IMG/VR virus record: IMGVR_UViG_3300010375_000026
Coordinates: 1-45,412 of that record
Length of the DNA: 45,412 bases
Strand: one strand, 5' to 3'
Source of the DNA: a virus
Numbering within the stretch: position 1 is the first letter of the stretch; the number at the start of each line of letters is the position of its first letter. Positions 1-5,839 of this stretch are shown one piece after another. The position numbers and the translations under genes were made by a program. A model generated the notes under the pieces. It searched no databases, was not told the origin of the DNA, and worked only from the letters and a program-made list of their open reading frames with translations.

Positions 1-237
1 ATTAATAGGAATTGTGAGCGCGGTGCAACGGCAAATGGCAGTCCAATGAAGCACGGACGATTATAGACGGAACGTTTACATCACGGCGAGCGGTGCGAAG
101 GCGCGTGTTTACCCGCACGAAAGAGGGCCGGGCGGGGATTCGGGCGGGCACGGTGGACGCGTCATGGGAAACCGGGTATCCTTGCCGTCTTGCCAATGGT
201 GGGCGGCCGGTTTATCAGGGTCGGTTCACTGTCATAC
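1..237. other. host flank upstream of tRNA-Arg, no gene seen
   Basis: I see no convincing gene here on either strand. The short open frames lack a ribosome binding site and recognisable protein sequence. The stretch most likely holds the promoter of the tRNA-Arg gene that follows. Confidence 0.5.
190..218 (+). promoter_or_regulatory. candidate promoter of tRNA-Arg
   Basis: A TTGCCA box (190-195) is followed after 17 bases by TATCAG (213-218). This places a start about 10-15 bases before the mature tRNA 5' end at 238. The match is moderate and rests on position as much as on sequence. Confidence 0.3.
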
Positions 238-313
238 GCGCCCGTAGCTCAATGGATAGAGTACTGCCCTCCGAAGGCAGGGGTTGCTGGTTCGATCCCA
301 GCCGGGCGCGCCA
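238..313 (+). tRNA. tRNA-Arg (anticodon CCG)
   Basis: This is a complete 76-nt tRNA with encoded CCA. The acceptor strands GCGCCCG (238-244) and CGGGCGC (303-309) pair exactly, with discriminator G at 310 and CCA at 311-313. The anticodon stem CTGCC/GGCAG encloses a loop with CCG, which reads the Arg codon CGG. The T-arm GCTGG/CCAGC carries TTCGATC. The prophage is integrated at the 3' half of this gene, so everything from 262 on is supplied by the phage att core and the tRNA stays functional. Confidence 0.97.
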
Positions 314-315
314 AG
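262..315 (+). repeat. attL: left att site core (54-bp direct repeat)
   Basis: The 54 bases from the anticodon arm to two bases past the CCA end are identical to 42332-42385. The base before (G261 versus T42331) and the base after (T316 versus C42386) differ, which sets the limits. The core covers the anticodon arm, variable loop, T-arm and 3' acceptor strand, a usual target segment for tyrosine integrases. Confidence 0.95.
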
Positions 316-355
316 TCTTCTTGTAAAATCAAGCACTTACCGACGAAGTAGCCGA

Positions 356-464
356 TGCGCTACACTGCCGTCACGCCCATTTTCGGCCCGTTTCGCTGCC
401 TCAGTGTAGCCAGAATGTAGCCGTTGTAGCGGCGCGACAGGCTCAGCTACAGCACCGTTGTAGC
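356..464. repeat. integrase arm-type site cluster, left side
   Basis: The motif TGTAGCC recurs at 405-411, 416-422 and 458-464, with the near-copy TGTAGCG at 425-431 and inverted copies GCTACAC (about 358-364) and AGCTACA (about 445-451). The segment 405-424 closely matches the sequence beside the other att core (42257-42276). Repeats at both phage ends around the att core are what tyrosine integrases bind with their N-terminal domain. Binding itself is inferred. Confidence 0.6.
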
Positions 465-640
465 CGGACCCGGACCCAAATTTGATGCGCTTATCTGCGG
501 GCAGTTACGCCGCTCGCTCGCGCCCACGCTCCCCCGTGCGCCCACCTGCGCGCGTCTTTCCAGCAGCGGTGGATGGTACGCGTGCCTGTACGCGCGCGAA
601 TGCTCCTCTGCGTCGCCGATTGCCTGCCTTTCGAGGGCAG

Positions 641-646
641 TTGACA
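641..646 (+). promoter_or_regulatory. GGCAGTTGACA box, decayed early promoter
   Basis: A perfect TTGACA sits in the same GGCAGTTGACA context as the three early promoters further right, but no good -10 box lies 16-18 bases downstream. It is either a decayed copy or a binding site of another kind. Confidence 0.3.
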
Positions 647-872
647 GAACGCCTGTATGCCATGCCCGGCAAGGGTGACGAGAGGCGCTGTATGGCGCTG
701 GCCACACTCTGGCTACACTCGCCTATGCCCTGAGCCCACCAAGGGCGCTACGGGGCTCTATTCGTCTCTGCCTGCGATGTCTGCCTGTCCGGTGCGCCTG
801 ATGGTCGCAAAGCTGGTCGCTTGCTCGCAGGGCCGCATGCGTGTGCGTGTGGGCGGGCATCTGTCCTACTTT

Positions 873-898
873 GATTTCATGACCCTAAGCAGACACAA
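873..898 (+). promoter_or_regulatory. putative phage RNA polymerase promoter, left end
   Basis: The stretch contains TCATGACCCTAAGCAGAC preceded by GATT and followed by ACAA. It is identical over about 24 bases to the copies before the capsid and fibre genes. It would let the phage polymerase transcribe the early and replication genes from the left end. Confidence 0.75.
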
Positions 899-1100
899 GG
901 GCGTTGCATCTATTGCCAGCAGCCCAGCAGCAGCCCGCCCAGCGCGCAGCAGCCGGACTCCATCCAGCCCTGACGAGCAGCCCGGACAGATAGCTGTCTG
1001 CCCTGAGCCTAGGAATAGGCACGGGAAAGCCTAATGAAGCGCCGAGCGAGCAGCAGCCTGACAGACCTTACAGGCAGGCAACGGATACCCTGCGGAACAC

Positions 1101-1130
1101 TGTACATCCATACAGTACTCGCCGTAGAAT
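1101..1130 (+). promoter_or_regulatory. candidate sigma-70 promoter
   Basis: TGTACA (1101-1106) is separated by 18 bases from TAGAAT (1125-1130). The -10 box is the same hexamer as in the stronger promoter at 1334-1361; the -35 box is weak. Confidence 0.4.
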
Positions 1131-1234
1131 AGACACCCAGCGCACGCTACAGGCTGAGACACTCAGGCAATGACCGAGAGAACCCGCCGAGCGCTGATGA
1201 GGAAGGCCGAACGAATGGCTACATTAAAAGGCAG

Positions 1235-1263
1235 TTGACACAAGGCCGAAGTGTAGGCATGAT
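1235..1263 (+). promoter_or_regulatory. early sigma-70 promoter 1
   Basis: TTGACA (1235-1240), a 17-base spacer, then CATGAT (1258-1263). It shares the upstream block GGCTACA-N-AAAAGGCAG with the next two promoters, so these are repeated promoter modules like the tandem host-polymerase promoters of T7. Confidence 0.6.
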
Positions 1264-1333
1264 GGGAACCCTAGCAGCACGCAGCAGTAAGCGTGAGGCA
1301 GCCGAGCAAGATAACGGCTACAGCGAAAGGCAG

Positions 1334-1361
1334 TTGACAGAATCGCTGGAACGTGTAGAAT
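1334..1361 (+). promoter_or_regulatory. early sigma-70 promoter 2
   Basis: TTGACA (1334-1339), a 16-base spacer and TAGAAT (1356-1361). This is the best sigma-70 match in the left leader and lies 99 bases after promoter 1, in the same GGCTACA...AAAGGCAG context. Confidence 0.75.
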
Positions 1362-1456
1362 GCGAAGCACGCTGTAACGCAGCGCTGAACAGACGAACGC
1401 CTAGGCGATGAGCCAGCAAGTAGACAATGAGGCGCAGCGGCTACAGTAAAAGGCAG

Positions 1457-1485
1457 TTGACAAACGGTGATGCAGTCGGTAAGAT
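1457..1485 (+). promoter_or_regulatory. early sigma-70 promoter 3
   Basis: TTGACA (1457-1462), a 17-base spacer and TAAGAT (1480-1485), again preceded by GGCTACA and AAAAGGCAG. It lies 123 bases after promoter 2. Confidence 0.7.
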
Positions 1486-1834
1486 GCGAACCATGCTGAA
1501 ACGAAGCGAGAGCGACGATTCAGCGAGCAGTAGGAGTAGGACGAGTGGTCAGCGTAGCGCTGATGGCTCGGCGGAAGATTGGTTGAAGGTTGCGGATGTG
1601 AGTGTGTGCGTCATAGCACTACGAGCGGATGCTTCTGAATGCCTTCCGGATGCGAAGCGCTCTGTAACAATTTGCTTGATGGCCCGCGCCTAGCTACGGC
1701 CGACTTAATTGTCGGAAGAGAAGCGGCGGCGAACCATCAGATTCCTAGAGAATGACCTAGACACCGGCCATAGCTGAAGCGATCACGCAATGATCGCGCT
1801 TAGTATCTGGCTGCTGCTTCTAGGCTTTGACAGG

Positions 1835-1956
1835 GATTCATTAAGCGGCCTAGCGGCAGTCTAGCTAGGGACTACAGGCTCATCCGGTGACACCATAGAA
1901 ACGAACGGGCTGTGTGCGGTATGTGACGTGATGACGGCTCGGCCGCTTAATGAATC
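1835..1956. repeat. 16-bp perfect inverted repeat, operator candidate
   Basis: GATTCATTAAGCGGCC (1835-1850) returns as its exact reverse complement at 1941-1956, 90 bases apart. A related half-site, GGCCGACTTAAT, lies at 1698-1709 within a CCGAC/GTCGG dyad. The first arm starts three bases after a TTGACA (1827-1832), so it would fill the spacer of a promoter there, although the matching -10 box is poor. Repressor or activator binding is inferred. Confidence 0.5.
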
Positions 1957-1966
1957 TTTGTCTGAC

Positions 1967-2010
1967 ATTGCCTGAGCGTCGGCCACTGAGCGGGCGCTGA
2001 GGCAATTTTT
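1967..2010 (+). terminator. terminator or attenuator hairpin before first gene
   Basis: ATTGCCTGAGCG (1967-1978) can pair with CGCTGAGGCAAT (1995-2006) with one mismatch, and five T follow (2006-2010). It lies between the tandem early promoters and the first gene, so it could end a non-coding leader transcript unless antiterminated. Confidence 0.45.
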
Positions 2011-2025
2011 GACGCCTGCGTACCG

Positions 2026-2031
2026 TAGAAT
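2026..2031 (+). promoter_or_regulatory. candidate -10 box before first early gene
   Basis: TAGAAT lies 26 bases before the ATG at 2057, directly after the terminator-like hairpin. The only nearby -35-like hexamer, TTGACG (2009-2014), is just 11 bases away, too close for a normal promoter. A similar TAGAAT at 2686-2691 precedes the gene at 2719. Confidence 0.3.
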
Positions 2032-2056
2032 GCAGGTATTGACCATTGAGGCCACC

Positions 2057-2296
2057 ATGAAACTACGGAAGATCACCAACAACGCTCGCGAGCTGTCGCT
2101 TCCGGGTGGAGTTCGTGTCCTGTTCAGCTATGAAGATGCCGTCGCGGCTTACCATCCCGATATGGGCTGGATTAAGTCCTCGTCCGAAATGACGAAGGCG
2201 ACCGCGTTCGTCGTCAAGGAATGGCTGTACGAGCAAGATGCCGAGAACGTGCGCCCTGTCGATCAGGCCGTTCTCGATACCTTACTCGTGAAGTGA
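2057..2296 (+). CDS. early protein, DUF8033-like
   Basis: This 79-residue protein is the first confident gene of the early region. Its opening (KLRKITNNARELSLPGGVR, then VLFSYE and VAAY) matches a pattern I recall from many small phage proteins assigned to DUF8033; no function is known for that family. The start is ATG 2057 with GAGG five bases upstream, not the open frame further upstream. A terminator-like hairpin follows the stop, so it may be its own short transcript. It is soluble, without membrane segment or signal peptide. The family call is from memory of the motif and is moderately sure. Confidence 0.8.
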   Translation: MKLRKITNNARELSLPGGVRVLFSYEDAVAAYHPDMGWIKSSSEMTKATAFVVKEWLYEQDAENVRPVDQAVLDTLLVK

Positions 2297-2371
2297 GGTA
2301 CAGGCGACTCCGGAAGGATCGCTAGGACCGCCGAGAGGCGGGTGAACAGTGAGTGACTAGTCCGACGAGCG

Positions 2372-2397
2372 GCCGCCTATCGAGGTGGCTTTTCTTT
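2372..2397 (+). terminator. rho-independent terminator after first early gene
   Basis: GCCGCCT (2372-2378) pairs with AGGTGGC (2383-2389), with one G-T pair and a four-base loop, and TTTTCTTT follows. Confidence 0.5.
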
Positions 2398-2434
2398 GGC
2401 CTCTTATGCTCAGTAGTCCTTATCTGGAGTCGCT

Positions 2435-2623
2435 ATGCAAGACTGGAACGTGGCAGAGCGCGAGCGGCAAGTGCGTAGCGCTGACGCAACCGACGAACAG
2501 TGCTACCGGACGGGCTCGACGCATCGGGCCTACGAGTGGGCGCGCAGTCCTTGCGGCGCATGGTCTGAGCGTCAGGTAGCGTTGTACAACCTCGGTTTCG
2601 ACGGCGCAGCCTTTCCCGGCTAA
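2435..2623 (+). CDS. hypothetical small early protein
   Basis: This is a 62-residue protein of unknown function. ATG 2435 is preceded by GGAG (2426-2429) at a good distance, and the gene lies between a terminator and the next early genes. The sequence is polar and rich in Arg, Glu and Trp, with no recognised domain, membrane segment or cysteine cluster. Small unique proteins at the left end of T7-like phages often act on host targets, but nothing in this sequence shows a particular target. Confidence 0.6.
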   Translation: MQDWNVAERERQVRSADATDEQCYRTGSTHRAYEWARSPCGAWSERQVALYNLGFDGAAFPG

Positions 2624-2695
2624 ATAACTCAGCACAGGGTGACGACCCTACACGGCTCGTCGGCTCTTGCTTTCTGGCTGTAAGGTAGAATCGCG

Positions 2696-2715
2696 GGCTC
2701 CTTCTCACGGGAGCC
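2696..2715 (+). promoter_or_regulatory. hairpin covering a ribosome binding site
   Basis: GGCTCC (2696-2701) pairs exactly with GGAGCC (2710-2715). The right arm contains the GGAG that serves the ATG at 2719, so folding would hide that ribosome binding site. A TAGAAT (2686-2691) lies just upstream. Confidence 0.4.
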
Positions 2716-2718
2716 TGT

Positions 2719-2799
2719 ATGAAGAAGTTCGTTTGTTGGGCCATTCTCATTGGATGGCTCGGCCTCTGGCTGGTCGGCCTGCCCTCTATGGGGAGGTGA
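2719..2799 (+). CDS. 26-residue membrane peptide
   Basis: A very short frame encodes KK followed by an almost fully hydrophobic, Trp-rich segment (residues 4-23), so it would be a single-span inner-membrane peptide. GGAG (2710-2713) lies five bases before ATG 2719. Its stop overlaps the region holding the GGAGG of the next gene, which suggests coupled translation. Function unknown. The good ribosome binding site and clean hydrophobic helix argue that it is real; its size leaves doubt. Confidence 0.55.
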   Translation: MKKFVCWAILIGWLGLWLVGLPSMGR

Positions 2800-2802
2800 T
2801 CG

Positions 2803-3003
2803 ATGGTCAGAAATCTGTTGATCGGCCTTGTTTTCGGGTCCGCAGTCGGTGCGGGTGCTATGCGCTACTTCGACGCGGCTGCCGAGACGGAACACGCCTA
2901 CCGCATCGCGGTGTCGTGTCATGAGCTTGCGGCCAACCAATTTGGCACGAACTCGGCGCGATACGCGGCTTTTACGGCGGACTGCAAGCTCCGCTTTCAA
3001 TGA
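2803..3003 (+). CDS. small membrane or exported early protein
   Basis: This 66-residue protein starts with a hydrophobic, Gly/Ala-rich segment (about residues 4-19, NLLIGLVFGSAVGAGA) that could be a membrane anchor or signal sequence. A polar domain with two cysteines (near residues 39 and 61) follows; they could form a disulfide if exported. ATG 2803 is preceded by GGAGG (2792-2796), which overlaps the stop of the upstream peptide gene, so the pair is probably translated together. Function unknown. Confidence 0.65.
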   Translation: MVRNLLIGLVFGSAVGAGAMRYFDAAAETEHAYRIAVSCHELAANQFGTNSARYAAFTADCKLRFQ

Positions 3004-3086
3004 ATCATCCAGCTACAGGCTCGCTCGGCGGGCTTGTATCGGGCTGATTCGCCCGGTTGTATCTTCGACCCTTCAATTCACTGGAC

Positions 3087-3099
3087 GGCGCATGACGCC
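3087..3099 (+). repeat. GGCGCATGACGCC hairpin, copy 1
   Basis: A perfect 4-bp stem with loop CATGA lies 14 bases before the ATG at 3114. An identical 13-mer stands before the gene at 3686. Each copy contains an ATG that opens a 12-codon frame beginning Met-Thr-Pro and overlapping the start of the main gene. It could be an RNA-processing or translation-control element. Confidence 0.5.
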
Positions 3100-3113
3100 C
3101 GATAGGAGCCAAT

Positions 3114-3614
3114 ATGACGTACCTCTCTAATGCCGCAATGGACAAGGCAATCAAGTCCATCACCGCTCGCGGCGTGAAACTCCAGAATGACATCCAGCAA
3201 GTCGGCCTGTCGGCCATCAACGCGGTTGCTGAACACGGCAACACGTTCTATGTGAACAAGCTGTTCATCGCCGTCCGTGAATTGAAGGGTTCCCGCTCTG
3301 CCGCGCTGGCCGAGTGGTTCCTGCTGTACGGCAAGGTCAAGGCGAACACCGACCCGAAGACAAAGCTCGATACGCCGTTCGTGTTCGACCGTGAAGGCGC
3401 GGCCGACCTCGAAGAAGCCGCCCTGAATCCGTGGCACTCGCTCGGCAAGAAAGAGCGCGATCCGGACGAACTGTTCGACGTGAACGGCGCGGTGCGTTCG
3501 CTGCTGAGTAAGATCAAGAAAGCCGGCGCGAAGACGAACAACCCGGAGCTGACCAAGGCTCTGTTGGCTGTCGGCGATCTCGTCAAGTCCGAAGACGCAA
3601 AGTCCAAGGCGTAA
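3114..3614 (+). CDS. conserved phage early protein, unknown function
   Basis: This 166-residue protein begins MTYLSNAAMDKAIKSI and has the look of a protein family common in podoviruses and other small phages, but I know of no assigned role. It is soluble and mostly helical, with a Lys-rich C-terminus and no metal-binding motif. ATG 3114 has AGGAG (3104-3108) five bases upstream. A hairpin repeat shared with the next gene precedes it, hinting at common regulation. Codon use is typical for the phage. Confidence 0.75.
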   Translation: MTYLSNAAMDKAIKSITARGVKLQNDIQQVGLSAINAVAEHGNTFYVNKLFIAVRELKGSRSAALAEWFLLYGKVKANTDPKTKLDTPFVFDREGAADLEEAALNPWHSLGKKERDPDELFDVNGAVRSLLSKIKKAGAKTNNPELTKALLAVGDLVKSEDAKSKA

Positions 3615-3657
3615 GCCTCTCCTCGGCCGCTCGTCGGCCATCCCTCACTCATCGAAG

Positions 3658-3670
3658 GGCGCATGACGCC
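3658..3670 (+). repeat. GGCGCATGACGCC hairpin, copy 2
   Basis: This 13-mer is identical to 3087-3099 and lies 15 bases before the ATG at 3686. Like copy 1 it is followed by a GGAG ribosome binding site and contains an ATG opening a 12-codon frame that starts Met-Thr-Pro. Confidence 0.5.
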
Positions 3671-3685
3671 TGCCGGGAGCCTGCA

Positions 3686-4036
3686 ATGCAATTCCATCTG
3701 AACATCGGCCTCGCCCGCAATGACGGCAAGCCGGACAACACCATCCTGCATACCGTCGCGACCATGAATCGCTTCGGGCTTCTGCTGGTTGCCGGCGATA
3801 TTCAACAGTCCGCCACGGAGCAAACCCTGTGCGCCGCCGTGCGGTACACCGGCAAGCAGATTGTCACGCCCTTGCTTCATGCGCTCGCTAAGGAGCTAGG
3901 CCAAGACTGCATAGCTCAAGCATCTATCGACTGGCTCGGCAAGATCACCGGCTCGCTCGTCGGCCCCAATGCCGAGAAGTGGGGCGTATTTGATTCGAAG
4001 TACTTCCTTTTCCCTCGTCACTTGGAGGCAGCATGA
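3686..4036 (+). CDS. hypothetical early protein
   Basis: This 116-residue protein has no domain I recognise. Its middle (residues 27-45) is hydrophobic but broken by polar residues, so it is probably soluble. ATG 3686 is served by GGGAG about seven bases upstream. It opens a chain of short genes joined by 4-base ATGA overlaps that runs to 5478, so it is probably the first gene of one translationally coupled operon. Confidence 0.65.
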   Translation: MQFHLNIGLARNDGKPDNTILHTVATMNRFGLLLVAGDIQQSATEQTLCAAVRYTGKQIVTPLLHALAKELGQDCIAQASIDWLGKITGSLVGPNAEKWGVFDSKYFLFPRHLEAA

Positions 4037-4218
4037 GCATGACTCGTCAGCCCAATCTCAAGGCGCGCATCGCGCACAACCTCAAGACCCACACGATCAA
4101 CAAGCCGAACGGCAAGCGCATCACCGTGCCGTCGTCTGACAAGTACGTCGCCGAGCGCGTGCTCGGTAGCGCAATGGGGCTGGCCTTCGCTCAGGCACTC
4201 GTCGGGAGGATCGCATGA
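4033..4218 (+). CDS. hypothetical small basic protein
   Basis: This is a 61-residue protein of unknown function. The N-terminal half is strongly basic (many Lys, Arg and His), the rest Ala/Gly-rich and helical, so it could bind nucleic acid; that is a guess from charge. ATG 4033 overlaps the stop of the preceding gene by four bases and has GGAGG upstream. Confidence 0.6.
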   Translation: MSMTRQPNLKARIAHNLKTHTINKPNGKRITVPSSDKYVAERVLGSAMGLAFAQALVGRIA

Positions 4219-4424
4219 AGCGTTTCTACGACGTTTCGCCGACCGGCTCGCTCGTCCCGCTGAGCAAGCGCGCTGCGCTGGCTATCGACCCGACCATCGT
4301 GCCGCGTGCTCACCTCTCGCATGAGCCGATTCAGCGCGACCGCTCGCGCTCCAAGGAACACGTCACGAACGTTCGTCGCAAGCAGCGCGAAGCCAAACGC
4401 GGACTGGAGGCACTGTTCGCATGA
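4215..4424 (+). CDS. hypothetical small basic protein
   Basis: A 69-residue, Arg/Lys-rich protein of unknown function. The C-terminal third (RRKQREAKRGLEALF) looks like a basic helix. ATG 4215 overlaps the previous stop by four bases, and GGGAGG stands just upstream. No metal-binding residues or membrane segment are present. Confidence 0.6.
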   Translation: MKRFYDVSPTGSLVPLSKRAALAIDPTIVPRAHLSHEPIQRDRSRSKEHVTNVRRKQREAKRGLEALFA

Positions 4425-4696
4425 GCGAAGCCAAGTACACCGGCCATCTGCCGAACAGCGGCGGGCTGCAAGGGCACTCCATCGGCGACTCGTACCCGTT
4501 CGCTGTCGTCGGGTGTCAAGTCCTCATGCTGAGCGACACCGAGCGGACGAGTGAAGGCACCCGCTATTACGTGCTCGATTGCTCCACTGGCAAGCGCTAT
4601 GTACGCGGAGATGGTTGCACGTTCTTCCTCGCCGACATCGCTCACAAAATCGCCGATGCCTTTAAGCGCCTCGGCCCTGACCGTCCGGCCGTATGA
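4421..4696 (+). CDS. hypothetical early protein
   Basis: A 91-residue protein of unknown function, with predicted beta-rich middle (residues 25-70) containing the segment YYVLDCSTGKRY and three cysteines that are not arranged as a zinc site. ATG 4421 overlaps the upstream stop by four bases; GGAGG lies about 12 bases before. Coupled translation with its neighbours is likely. Confidence 0.6.
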   Translation: MSEAKYTGHLPNSGGLQGHSIGDSYPFAVVGCQVLMLSDTERTSEGTRYYVLDCSTGKRYVRGDGCTFFLADIAHKIADAFKRLGPDRPAV

Positions 4697-4827
4697 CGGC
4701 GGCACTCATCAGCCTTGCAGTCGGCCTCATTGCCGGCTGGCTGTGGGGTTACGACATCGGCTATTGGGATCGAGTCATCGACGCGAACTCGGCCCACCTT
4801 CGATCCAGAATCTACAAGGAGCAGTGA
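4693..4827 (+). CDS. 44-residue membrane protein
   Basis: A short gene filling the gap between two coupled genes. ATG 4693 overlaps the preceding stop (ATGA), and its own stop TGA (4825-4827) overlaps the next ATG (TGATG). The product has one hydrophobic span (residues 4-22, ALISLAVGLIAGWLWGYDI) followed by a polar tail. Its perfect fit in the overlap chain is the main evidence that it is real. Function unknown; a small inner-membrane protein acting on the host envelope is possible. Confidence 0.65.
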   Translation: MTAALISLAVGLIAGWLWGYDIGYWDRVIDANSAHLRSRIYKEQ

Positions 4828-5060
4828 TGCGCCAGAAATACCAGACGAACGTGCCCGAGCAGGGCAACCCGCACCACCCGTTCAGCGTGCAAGGCAAGGG
4901 CGACGGCTGGGCCGTGCTCGATGGCTCGACAGGTGGCTGGACTCGCACCTTCGACACGTACAAGGAGGCCGAGACGAAGGCCAAGGAACTGTTCGAGAAC
5001 AAGCAGCGCGAGGCAGCGGCCAGCGTGAAAGCCTTCTTCAACTCCCGGAGCGCAGCATGA
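4827..5060 (+). CDS. small protein with integrase-N-terminus-like segment
   Basis: This 77-residue protein reads W-AVLDGSTGGWTRT then FDTYKEAETKA, a strand-strand-helix pattern like the arm-binding (AP2-like) domain at the N-terminus of many tyrosine integrases. The integrase of this same prophage has FDTYKEAETWA at residues 28-38, and over about 30 bases the DNA differs at only two positions. The family assignment is inferred. It might bind the arm-type sites and act in excision or regulation, or the likeness may be a recombination scar. ATG 4827 overlaps the previous stop; AAGGAG lies at 4816-4821. Confidence 0.65.
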   Translation: MRQKYQTNVPEQGNPHHPFSVQGKGDGWAVLDGSTGGWTRTFDTYKEAETKAKELFENKQREAAASVKAFFNSRSAA

Positions 5061-5275
5061 TCGTAGTCCGCACCCTTTCGACCGTGGGCGGCATCCGCCC
5101 GGCCCGCCTCTACACCCGCCGCCTCGACCGCGCAGCGCGTGCTCGTGGCTATCGCAACGCGAAAGCGTGGGCGCTGGCAATCATCGAGAAGCAGCTCCGG
5201 GCGAAAGCTCTGGCGAACGACATCCGGCCGCGTGGCAAGTCGGCCTTCGCTGATCTCATGTTGGAGGCAGCGTGA
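5057..5275 (+). CDS. hypothetical small basic protein
   Basis: A 72-residue, strongly basic and helical protein of unknown function, rich in Arg and Ala. ATG 5057 overlaps the upstream stop by four bases with GGAG six bases before. The composition would suit nucleic-acid binding, but no helix-turn-helix or other motif can be named. Confidence 0.55.
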   Translation: MIVVRTLSTVGGIRPARLYTRRLDRAARARGYRNAKAWALAIIEKQLRAKALANDIRPRGKSAFADLMLEAA

Positions 5276-5478
5276 GAGAGCTGAAGATCGAACACCCGGA
5301 CTACGAGCTGACCGAGTACACGGGCACTGGCAACGGATGCCGAACGGCGTGCGTATTCTCGGCGGCACCGGGGTTGGGAGAGGAATGCAGAGCCCATGCC
5401 TGCTTCAGCGACACCCTGCCGGACGACCATCCGCTGCGCAATTCCGAGCGCCCGCTCGTATGGGTCCGAAAGGCGTAA
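5272..5478 (+). CDS. hypothetical small acidic protein
   Basis: A 68-residue acidic protein with four cysteines (two in CR-TACV and two in ECRAHACF), which might form a small metal site or disulfides. It starts at GTG 5272, overlapping the previous stop by four bases with GGAGG upstream. It is the last gene of the overlap chain; an 88-base gap follows. Function unknown. Confidence 0.55.
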   Translation: MRELKIEHPDYELTEYTGTGNGCRTACVFSAAPGLGEECRAHACFSDTLPDDHPLRNSERPLVWVRKA

Positions 5479-5566
5479 GCGCCAAACTGCCCGACTGCCG
5501 CGTGTTCATGTCAGGAGCGCGGCCCCCCGTCCTTCCATCAATCCGATTTCAAGGAGCATGACTCTT

Positions 5567-5839
5567 ATGAAGCTGTCCGCAATCATCACCGCAACCACCC
5601 GCAAGCTGCATGGCATCGCTGTCCGTGCTCATGTCGCAGCGCTGCGCCTCACGGTCGCCGCTGCCGACGCCGAGAAGCGCGTCGCCCTCAAGGCCGAGAC
5701 GGCGACCCGCAACTACGCGAAGCACACCGCCGACGTGGCGCGTGAATGCGAGCACCGCGCCGACCAAGCCATCCTCCACGCCAACAACGTCCGCACCGCT
5801 GCGGCTCAGGAAGCGGCGAGCCTCGGAGGTGCCCTGTAA
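5567..5839 (+). CDS. hypothetical Ala-rich coiled protein
   Basis: A 90-residue helical, Ala-rich protein, probably a coiled coil, of unknown function. ATG 5567 is preferred because AAGGAG (5551-5556) lies ten bases upstream; the in-frame ATG at 5558 is only one base from it. The stop overlaps the next start (TAATG). The N-terminal 20 residues contain a moderately hydrophobic stretch but not a clear membrane segment. Confidence 0.55.
   Translation: MKLSAIITATTRKLHGIAVRAHVAALRLTVAAADAEKRVALKAETATRNYAKHTADVARECEHRADQAILHANNVRTAAAQEAASLGGAL

Larger units (their letters stand above)
316..2056. other. left-end prophage leader, no confident gene
   Basis: No open frame in this 1.7-kb stretch looks like a real protein. 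Those present cross promoters or are low-complexity; the frame at 1427-1693 is the least bad, but it spans a promoter. What it does hold is listed separately: integrase arm-type sites, sigma-70-like promoters, a phage-RNAP promoter, a GCAGCAGCC-rich patch (about 917-985), inverted repeats and a terminator-like hairpin. An 18-bp imperfect direct repeat (TGCGAAGC followed by CTGTAAC) occurs at 1361-1378 and 1651-1668. A 7-bp hairpin GCGATCA/TGATCGC lies at 1779-1797. Confidence 0.6.

Noticed and set aside
917-985. GCAGCAGCC-rich patch as a CRISPR or iteron origin
   Set aside because: The units are short and irregular, with no constant spacers and no AT-rich segment beside them.
657-1034. 125-codon open frame in the left leader
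   Set aside because: It runs through the phage-RNAP promoter at 873-898, has no ribosome binding site and reads as low-complexity sequence.
1427-1693. 88-codon open frame in the left leader
   Set aside because: It spans early promoter 3. An internal start at 1495 gives a Ser/Arg-rich chain without a ribosome binding site.
3040-3055. CGGGC/GCCCG hairpin after the gene at 2803 as a terminator
   Set aside because: The stem is only five bases and no T run follows, so it is not listed.
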